DNA of 64,000 nucleotides from Undaria pinnatifida (Eukaryota; Sar; Phaeophyceae; Laminariales; Alariaceae), in contig JABAKD010000004.1 in the NCBI GenBank assembly GCA_012845835.1, positions 5,054,265 through 5,118,264 of the forward strand, given 5' to 3'. Positions 61,401 to 64,000 of the stretch are shown one piece after another. Position numbers and translations under genes: made by a program. Numbering within the stretch: position 1 is the first letter of the stretch; each line of letters begins with the position of its first letter. Below the pieces are notes generated by a model that saw nothing but the letters and a program-made list of their open reading frames with translations, did not search any database and was not told the origin of the DNA.

Positions 61401-63230
61401 TGGTGTTGATATCGGTGTTGATGCTGTTGGAGTTGGTGTTGTTGATGGTGTCGTTGCGGGTGTCGTTTATGGGGTTGCTATTGATGTTGCAGTTAGTTGC
61501 TGTCACTACCGCTATCGCCGTGTTTACCTTCATCGCCCTTGCCATCGTCATCGCGACCACTTTTGCACTGACTATCGCCAACGCCATTGGGACTCCCGTC
61601 GCGATCGCCGTCAGACTAGTGTTACAACCATGTCTATCGCTACGGCTACCGCCACCGCCACCACCGTCACCGCCACCACTGCCGCCACCACTAATACCCC
61701 ACCCACCACCAAAGCAAACACTTCCTACCACCACAGCTGTCACCACCGCCACCACCACCGGCACCGCTACCGCTATGACTACAGATACCACCACCACTAC
61801 CACCACAAATCCCACCATCGCTATCGCCATTCCAGCACGTCATCGCCGCTACCGCCGGTACTACCACTACCGCTACCGCTACCGCTACCACCAATAAGCA
61901 ATTTCACTGCCGCCAGCGCCACCGCCACCACTATAGATACTTCCAATGCCACCACTACCGCCAGCGCTATCGCCATCGCCACTGTCTCACCTCTTCGTGT
62001 TCCTTGGCTTCAAGTTCCTCCGCCGTAGGAGCCTCCCCAGTCTTGCCCGAGCTACCGCCGTTGACATCCAGCGCTTCATCTATCCAGTCCATGCCACCAC
62101 CGTGCGGTGCCGATGATGACGCCGACGATGTGCCATGAGATTTCCGACGTTTGGAGGCGGGTTCTGAGAGGATGTCTTTGTCCTTGCCCTGTTTATTCCA
62201 CGCGAAAGTATTTAGGGAGTACACGAAACGTGGTTAGCGACCGGATAGCGGAGGGGATGGTCCCGGGGTTCCCCCCTCGAGGTACAGGACGATCAACCGT
62301 GTTTCTACTATGGCGATGGCCGTAGAGGTGGTGGTTGCGTAAGCGGCGGTGATTTCGTTAGAGGTGGCAGTATGGTGATAGTAGTGGTGGTGGTGATGGT
62401 GCCCATAGTGCTTATCCTCGCGATCGCCACATCCTTACCCTTACGTCACGAGCCATTTGCTTAAATGTGCAAAATTACCGGCACTATCAACACGTGAAAT
62501 GCTGCTGTGGTTGAACATAACATTATCACACCAGATACAGACACCCGAGGTGCATGGGTACCGCGTGCTCGGAGTCCCTGTCCCAGGCTTCAAGTGCCCC
62601 AACACCCCAACGCTAGCTCCGACCCGATAATCAGACGCGTGCAACGATAGAGTCAGCATGTTTTTGCGGCGACGTTTTCTGAATGGCAGTTATGCTTAAC
62701 AAAAAAAAAGCAACGTGTTTCGTTCAATACCTAGGCGATGCGATTGTTCATCGGAGATAACTTTCATGTATATCCAAATCAGGTTTTGGGTTAAAAAGGG
62801 CATGTCTTAAGCTCTTCAAGTGAGGAGTCTCAGAAACACAACGATGAGCATTTACCGTAGCATGGGTCATCATCTGCGCTGGAGTTCCACAAATACCATC
62901 AACAACAGCAAAGGGCCGCACCTGCGTACTGTATGCTTGTGTACTCGTACTCATTGATACTCCTGTGAATATTTTCCGCACGCGCATACATATATAAACG
63001 GAATGCTGATGTTGGTGTTGCTGTAGGCGTGTTCTCACTTTTTTCTTGTCCTTGCGTCCACGGCTGCCGCCCTTGTCCTTCTTGTCCTTATGTTTCTTGT
63101 CGCCCCGCTTCCTCTCCTTCCCTTCCCCGTCCCCCCCCTCCCCACCCCGCTCTCCTTCCGACGCCGCAACGGTAGCAGCAGCAGCAGAAGGTGCCTTCTT
63201 GACAAACTTGAGACCAGCAAGAAGAGACAT
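37471..63230 (-). CDS. CWF19L2-like: CWF19-like (CwfJ family) spliceosome-associated protein, 16 exons
   Basis: Cwf19/CWF19L2 proteins join the late (intron-lariat) spliceosome; related family members work with the lariat debranching enzyme. Exons on the - strand: 63230-63039, 62188-61991, 60318-60266, 60005-59814, 59424-59344, 58716-58566, 57104-55605, 55300-55023, 54368-54275, 51231-51112, 50034-49919, 42711-42561, 41107-40805, 39625-39561, 38381-38291, 37681-37471. All junctions keep phase and give about 1,265 codons. Residues ~990-1143 form CwfJ C-terminal domain 1 (RCQLCMEAPG, LVLSLGEHTYLYLATGT, GHCYIVPIRH, FIEAVPVPKD) and ~1144-1260 domain 2 (GDEWSTHKK, KGFPYFHVEWDDGGYAHVIE, FLEKWKAFDW). 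The rest is basic or Arg/Gly/Asp-rich, which is common in this family. The last exon ends before a good GTGAGT donor. Either a short final exon was missed, or reading runs on to the TGA at 37427-37429. The N-terminal exons rest on phase logic and are less sure than exons 7-16. Confidence 0.88.
37700..37990. repeat. GGTGGT/GTTGTC-rich simple sequence in intron 15
   Basis: Dense GGTGGTGTT and GTTGTCGTT repeats on + begin about 20 bp from the exon 16 acceptor. The His-rich open frame over it on - is an artefact. Confidence 0.85.
38291..38381 (-). CDS. CWF19-like exon 15
   Basis: 91 nt: GGIRRAVPKGFPYFHVEWDD and GGYAHVIEGE, the core of CwfJ domain 2. Acceptor GGGTTTAG, donor GTGAGG, phase 0. Confidence 0.93.
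39440..39545 (+). repeat. CAACAG-TACAACAGCACAG minisatellite in intron 14
   Basis: Short CAACAGTAC / AACAGCACAGCAG units end about 15 bp from the exon 14 donor. Confidence 0.75.
39561..39625 (-). CDS. CWF19-like exon 14 (start of CwfJ domain 2)
   Basis: 65 nt: ALMEAGDEWSTHKKAMPADP and R plus two bases. Acceptor CTTGGCCAG, donor GTGTGA, phase 2. The EWS-(x)-KK wording is diagnostic for the family. Confidence 0.9.
39937..40028 (+). repeat. Dispersed repeat family F, copy 2
   Basis: Matches 36560-36655. It lies in intron 13. Confidence 0.65.
40405..40870 (-). repeat. Triplicated 3' end of exon 13
   Basis: The ~48-bp segment encoding FIEAVPVPKDASLDAPMYFR is present at 40819-40867 (the real exon), 40650-40698 and 40430-40476, each followed on the + strand by an AC/A-rich stretch. 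The far copy still reads FMGAVPVPKNASLDAPMYLR; the middle copy is frameshifted. Confidence 0.85.
40805..41107 (-). CDS. CWF19-like exon 13
   Basis: 303 nt: ACDEDVWREIELFKGALRKM, then an inserted Asn/Lys/Gly-rich stretch of about 45 residues, then VVFLETGGKPG, AFIEAVPVPKDASLDAPMYF and RQ. Acceptor CAACACAG. The 5' splice site is GCGAGC, a GC-type donor. Two further copies of the exon end lie downstream. Confidence 0.88.
41140..41217 (+). repeat. GGTTGGTT / CGTTCGTT tetranucleotide tracts in intron 12
   Basis: TTGGTTGGTTAGTTGG at 41135, then GTTGGTTGGTTGG and CATTCGTTCGTTCGTTCGTT, starting within about 30 bp of the exon 13 acceptor. Confidence 0.8.
42008..42130 (+). repeat. CCCCT/CCCTT-rich tract in intron 12
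   Basis: CCCCTCCCCTCCCCTCCC and CCTCCCTCCCTCC runs. No gene. Confidence 0.85.
42561..42711 (-). CDS. CWF19-like exon 12 (start of CwfJ domain 1)
   Basis: 151 nt: CQLCMEAPGFKKRLVLSLGE, HTYLYLATGTRKLSEGHCYI and VPIRHTPAST. It contains the HIT-like strand order and the GHC-IVPI-H motif of the family. Acceptor CTGTTCAG, donor GTGAGA. Confidence 0.92.
42880..42939 (+). repeat. (CTGT)n / (CTGC)n microsatellite in intron 11
   Basis: Nearly perfect CTGTCTGTCTGT run of about 40 bp with CTGC variants on its left. Confidence 0.92.
43170..44670. repeat. ~214-bp satellite, block 2 (7 units)
   Basis: GATCGCTGATTGGCTGGGGC-type anchors lie at about 43390, 43566, 43780, 44000, 44208, 44422 and 44642 (spacings 176, 214, 220, 208, 214, 220). 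Each unit carries GGGAGTTGCCCC, CCAACGTCGAGGTCCCGCCG, CACCCGGGGAGGATA, CCGGGGACGAAAACAGTGAT and GCACGGTGTGGAAACCCCA. It lies in intron 11. Confidence 0.92.
44905..44965. repeat. GC-rich palindromic module in intron 11
   Basis: GGCTTCGCCCCGGCGGGCTG then CCGCCCGCCTTGGCTCCGCG and CATGCGCGTAATTT. A second copy is at 46238-46290. Related GGGCTCCGCTCCGC modules are at 46328-46375, 46672-46722 and, inverted, 49530-49572. Confidence 0.8.
45006..45222 (+). repeat. ~220-bp direct repeat G, copy 1 (intron 11)
   Basis: From GGTAAATCGAGGCTG through TACAAATAACTTTGTTA, TTGCGTCATCCGGCACAC and CAGCAGCAGCA to GGGCAGATACA. It matches 47853-48078. Confidence 0.85.
45300..46240 (-). repeat. Array of six tRNA-like units with Pol III-type T runs
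   Basis: Minus-strand box B / T-arm sequences lie at about 45321-45347 (GGGGTTCAATTCCCACCGGA), 45435-45460 (GGGGTTCAAATCCCGCAG), 45838-45862, 45935-45960, 46080-46112 and 46195-46222 (GTGGTTTCGAATCACACC). In each unit a run of 6-13 T on the minus strand follows within about 20 nt. Several units also have a box A-like half (for example GGTAAGATGGTAGC). None folds into a perfect cloverleaf by eye, so I list them as tRNA-derived repeats. Confidence 0.65.
46385..46545 (+). repeat. Repeat H copy 1 (intron 11)
   Basis: GGGCAGAAAGAAGAGGCCC, ATAATG-CAAGAG, GAGCTGATTGCCCT and GATGTCACGTT-TGA-CGGCAG. A second direct copy is at 46750-46895 and an inverted one at 49335-49525. The GGGCTCCGCTCCGC palindrome adjoins all three. 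Confidence 0.8.
46750..46895 (+). repeat. Repeat H copy 2 (intron 11)
   Basis: Same order as copy 1; differs mainly in the middle (ATTATTTCGAATAGG). Confidence 0.8.
47040..47440. repeat. GCTGC/GCACGGC-rich low-complexity region (intron 11)
   Basis: Two clusters of GCACGGCAAAGCAC, GCTGCGCTGC and GCTGAGCTGAGCTG. It is internally repetitive; the Ala/Ser-rich frames are shadows. Confidence 0.75.
47853..48078 (+). repeat. ~220-bp direct repeat G, copy 2 (intron 11)
   Basis: Partner of 45006-45222. Confidence 0.85.
48898..49225 (+). repeat. Tandem duplication, ~165 bp x 2 (intron 11)
   Basis: GACACGTTGTTCG-AGACTAC, AAGTACACACTGTTTCTTC and ACACACCCACCCGC occur twice in order. Confidence 0.85.
49335..49575 (-). 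repeat. Repeat H copy 3, inverted (intron 11)
   Basis: The reverse complement of copies 1-2, including the CGGCGATCAGAACGTGACATC region and the GGAGCGGGGCCC palindrome at its right end. Confidence 0.8.
49919..50034 (-). CDS. CWF19-like exon 11
   Basis: 116 nt: VDMRMFQRPEDRMTAVAAAE then RQRSKAIAEHKRQSAATS, a helix with the AIAEH motif just before the Cys pair. Acceptor CACGACAG, donor GTATGC, phase 2. Confidence 0.88.
50440..51110 (+). repeat. Degenerate telomere-like (CCCTAA/CCCTGA/CCCTTA) tract, intron 10
   Basis: Dense ACCCTAACCCTAACCCC and ACCCTTACCCTTACCC motifs mixed with CTGACCCC units over about 670 bp, directly adjoining the exon 10 donor at 51111. On the - strand this is TTAGGG-like. 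Two copies of the end of exon 10 are embedded in it. Confidence 0.85.
51112..51231 (-). CDS. CWF19-like exon 10
   Basis: 120 nt, phase 0: GFEDMDETFLRNVTRLGNKF and GGAHTGLAGEDEEEE. It corresponds to the family segment in which an acidic D-E pair precedes a helix (…FLRN…). Acceptor GCGGTCAG; the donor GTCAGA is weak. Parts of this exon are duplicated on both sides. Confidence 0.85.
51410..51725 (-). repeat. Two degenerate copies of the 5' part of exon 10 (intron 9)
   Basis: At 51420-51482 the - strand reads WFEDVDETFLRGVVRLGN with the acceptor AG changed to GG. At 51655-51715 the AG is kept but a net 2-base shift and a TAA break the frame. Flanking TTGTGCGTTTTT-type intron sequence is duplicated with them (unit about 240 bp). 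Confidence 0.82.
52834..53132 (+). repeat. Tandem duplication, ~150 bp x 2 (intron 9)
   Basis: AGCTGCTGCTGTAGAT-CTGT, CAACGTTGACAG and CATGCGCAGCTCCATCACAG recur, each ending ACGTAGCTCTCTGA. Confidence 0.85.
53478..53937. mobile_element. Fold-back / MITE-like element with ~115-bp inverted arms (intron 9)
   Basis: The left arm 53478-53592 and right arm 53820-53937 are reverse complements at about 90%, including GACACACGACGCGTATGAAA, ATACGTGGAAGTGTGG and CCCCATCCGCCGGAGGAT. The 227-bp loop holds an AAATAAATAAAT run and a piece of the 1700/32140 SINE family. It has no coding capacity. Confidence 0.8.
54275..54368 (-). CDS. CWF19-like exon 9
   Basis: 94 nt encoding GRKGKLKKVGGRWTDAKDES then IADFVKREREQ, the conserved VKRE element. 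Acceptor GCTTGCAG (chosen over a GGAAG six bases later because only it keeps the frame), donor GTGCGG. Confidence 0.84.
54430..54600 (+). repeat. GATGATGGTGG / GACGATGAA-rich simple sequence (intron 8)
   Basis: Purine-rich GATGGTGAT and GACGATGAAGACGATGAC repeats end 70-170 bp from the exon 9 acceptor on the transcript. The Asp-rich + and His-rich - frames are artefacts. Confidence 0.88.
55023..55300 (-). CDS. CWF19-like exon 8
   Basis: 278 nt: ARAGREAN, a 13-Ala run, then an acidic part and EVVTVFDENGRPVRTGG, the family's GRPV-type motif. Acceptor AACGCAG, donor GTGAGG, phase 2. Confidence 0.85.
55375..55604 (+). repeat. (CAGCAA)/(AAC)n microsatellite starting at the exon 7 donor (intron 7)
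   Basis: About 230 bp of CAGCAGCAGCAACAAC-type sequence. On the transcript it is GTTTGTTGTTGTTGC onward, so the repeat itself supplies the donor GT. Confidence 0.92.
55605..57104 (-). CDS. CWF19-like exon 7 (500-codon Arg/Gly/Asp-rich exon)
   Basis: Exactly 1500 nt, phase 0 at both ends; acceptor GTACCGCAG, donor GTTTGT. It starts IGRTSFDGPGRDRDRE and DVLRRFSDKLEG, runs through several hundred low-complexity RGG/RD/EG residues and ends with a conserved-looking helix (ELTKLAVAAMKAKLKGDK, HARLTEE) that matches the family segment before the core. Open reading continues into the intron as a poly-Cys run, which is an artefact. Confidence 0.85.
57655..57860 (+). repeat. Degenerate ~60-bp tandem repeat, 3 units (intron 6)
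   Basis: Units containing AGCATAGTTGGGTT-TATCCA / GCGTGATAGGGTTTATATCC and TTCGGC-TAG-TGGA recur at about 57660, 57705 and 57780. Confidence 0.6.
57970..58565 (+). repeat. (CCAAC)n pentanucleotide tract, degenerate then pure, at exon 6 donor (intron 6)
   Basis: From 57970 to 58260 AAACCCAACCC-type sequence is degenerate. From 58389 to 58565 it is almost pure CCAAC/AACCC repeats (about 35 units), reaching the donor at 58565. On the transcript it is (GGGTT)n, able to form G-quadruplexes. Confidence 0.92.
58566..58716 (-). CDS. CWF19-like exon 6
   Basis: 151 nt beginning WGSLDQLKRDARGGS and ending GGGLLGK. Acceptor CCACCAAG. The donor GTTGGG is itself the first unit of a (GGGTT)n tract. Confidence 0.8.
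58735..59105 (+). repeat. GGGGTTGG/GGTGGGG-rich tract (intron 5)
   Basis: G-rich on + (C-rich on the transcript) directly upstream of the exon 6 acceptor, so it may serve as an unusually long, C-rich pyrimidine tract. Confidence 0.85.
59344..59424 (-). CDS. CWF19-like exon 5
   Basis: 81 nt encoding WRAKALKRAREKAQKSGQ then SLEELVGER, a helical segment that CWF19 proteins carry before a GSL motif. Acceptor TTTACAG, donor GTGAGC. Confidence 0.8.
59540..59785 (+). repeat. (AAC)n / (CACCAA)n microsatellite (intron 4)
   Basis: ACCAACACCAACACCAGC then ACAACAACAACAAC and AACAACAAACAACAAC, ending about 30 bp from the exon 4 donor. Confidence 0.92.
59814..60005 (-). CDS. CWF19-like exon 4
   Basis: 192 nt starting within Arg and continuing YGLYDPLKGEVDPN, then a Gly-rich stretch and GAFIAPMLAGVGDKGAG. 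Acceptor TTCCCACAG, donor GTGAGT. Ends in phase 2, matching exon 5. Confidence 0.75.
60266..60318 (-). CDS. CWF19-like exon 3
   Basis: 53 nt encoding EIDLEVVKGLRDPKTRR and two bases. Acceptor CTCCTTAG, donor GTACGC. Phase joins exactly to exon 4 (next residues YGLYDP). Confidence 0.72.
61130..61490 (+). repeat. GTTGGTGTTGGCGTT minisatellite (intron 2)
   Basis: 6-bp GTTGGT/GTTGGC units and 12-bp multiples over about 360 bp. Confidence 0.9.
61500..61985 (+). repeat. ACCGCC/ACCACC/GCTACC-rich tract at the exon 2 donor (intron 2)
   Basis: Hexa- and trinucleotide-like CCACCA, CCGCTACCGCTACC repeats reach within about 10 bp of the donor at 61990. On the transcript they are GGTGGC/GGTAGC-like. Confidence 0.88.
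61991..62188 (-). CDS. CWF19-like exon 2
   Basis: 66 codons, from acceptor AAACAG to donor GTGAGA, phase 0 at both ends. It contains a nuclear-signal-like SKRRKSH and an acidic end (EELEAKEHEE). Confidence 0.72.
63039..63230 (-). CDS. CWF19-like exon 1 (start codon)
   Basis: 64 codons starting MSLLAGLKFVKKAPS and ending in a Lys-rich run (KRGDKKHKDKKDK) before donor GTGAGA, phase 0. This start is chosen because it is the first ATG of an open frame joining in phase to exon 2. Confidence 0.7.
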
Positions 63231-63249
63231 AATACCTGGTATGTCAGAG

Positions 63250-63325
63250 TATCTTTGGTACTGTTGAGTACCTCTGGTGCTGCTGGGTACCTCCGGTACT
63301 GCTGAGTACCTCCGGTACTGTTAAG
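63250..63325 (-). repeat. 19-bp tandem repeat, 4 units, just upstream of the CWF19-like start codon
   Basis: TACCTCCGGTACTGCTGAG-type units at 63250, 63269, 63288 and 63307, with a partial fifth. They begin 20 bp upstream of the ATG, so probably lie in the 5' UTR or core promoter. No TATA box or initiator can be assigned confidently. Confidence 0.85.
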
Positions 63326-64000
63326 TATCTGGTACCTCTGGCACTGCTAGACGGCTGTCTTGCGGTCCAGCTACAGTCGCCAGCGTCTCTTGTTGTTGGC
63401 ATCGGTGTCGGTCCCTCTGACCTGCGGTATTACAGGATAGGATAACGAGATTCACAGGGTGAGATAACGAGTGTTACATGGCAGGGCAGCAAGTGTCATG
63501 GGGTGGGATAGGGAATGTGACAAGACTATGCTGGAAAAACGAGTACTACAGGGTATGGCGACAAGTGTCGTAGGGTATGTAATAGGATAACGAGAATAGT
63601 AGGGCATTTGGGATTAGAGTAGGATCGTGCTTGGAGTTGGAAAATGATTACACTGATATTGAATTTCGTTTTTGGGCGAAATATGTCGGTAAAAGTCGAA
63701 ACTTCACCGGCGCTTCAGAGCGAAAAAAAGACGAATAAAACTGACGATTACAGCGTCCCTCACACGAAGCAATGCGGGCTGCTAGATTAGGCGACGGCAA
63801 CTTCACTGTCGAATTCCAACGCAAGTACCAAAAAGACACGGGCATAGCTAGCACTGTCGTGTGTTGCACGCTCGCGCCACGACAAGAACGCGCATATATA
63901 TTTGTTTTGTTGCTTTACGTGGGCTTCAAAAGGGGAAACAAAAGGCTGAAAAACAGAGATTTAATGTTTACTAATTTCTTCTTTTTTAATCTTACGTTAA
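63326..64000. other. Region upstream of the CWF19-like gene
   Basis: Loose GGATAACGAG / AAGTGTCATGGGGT repeats at 63435-63600 may be promoter or spacer. A 73-codon - frame at 63648-63869 has no known domain. No divergent gene is recognised. Confidence 0.35.

Noticed and set aside
63885-63905. TATA-like ATATATAT as the CWF19-like promoter
   Set aside because: It is about 660 bp from the start codon, one of several AT-rich spots, and no transcript start is visible from sequence alone.

Overview
This window is eukaryotic nuclear DNA. It holds a gene with at least 16 exons and GT-AG introns, non-LTR, Ty3-type and tyrosine-recombinase retrotransposons, a TA-flanked DNA transposon, tRNA-derived repeats, TTAGGG-like tracts and very many micro- and minisatellites. 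There are no bacterial operons, no CRISPR array and no intact tRNA or rRNA gene. The mixture of elements and the Gly/Ala/Glu-rich coding style would fit a stramenopile, perhaps a brown alga with a repeat-rich genome. That is a guess at low to moderate confidence; nothing in the window proves the lineage.

Left half (1-37 kb): repeats and decayed mobile elements. In order: a ~214-bp satellite (489-1560); a tRNA-like SINE copy (1700-2070); a nearly full-length APE-type LINE (about 3.65-7.73 kb, + strand) with an intact reverse transcriptase core but frameshifts and stops elsewhere; a duplicated family with long poly-C tracts (9.26-10.2 and 15.84-17.15 kb); a Ty3/gypsy chromovirus remnant (11.85-13.78 kb, - strand) head to head with a gag-like remnant, the pair bounded by 56-bp inverted repeats; several tandem repeats; a PAT/Ngaro-type tyrosine-recombinase retrotransposon (24.63-31.26 kb, - strand) whose split direct repeats A-ORFs-B-A-B can all be traced; and a 946-bp pogo-like element (33,128-34,073) with 25-bp perfect terminal inverted repeats that carries a cross-brace zinc-finger ORF.

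Right half (37.4-63.2 kb): essentially one gene on the - strand, a CWF19-like (CwfJ family) spliceosome protein. Sixteen exons could be placed. Every junction keeps splice phase, and together they encode about 1,265 residues: a basic N-terminus, a 500-residue Arg/Gly/Asp/Glu-rich exon, and the two conserved CwfJ C-terminal domains. Its introns (up to 7.2 kb) hold nearly all the remaining repeats: degenerate telomere-like tracts, an array of six tRNA-like units each ending in a Pol III-type T run, a second block of the 214-bp satellite, a fold-back element, and duplicated copies of parts of exons 10 and 13.

The most interesting points are the expanded splicing-factor gene with repeat tracts starting right at its splice donors and duplicated exon pieces, the clean split-direct-repeat retrotransposon, and the pogo-like element with a possible captured zinc finger. 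I found no obviously new defence or biosynthetic system.
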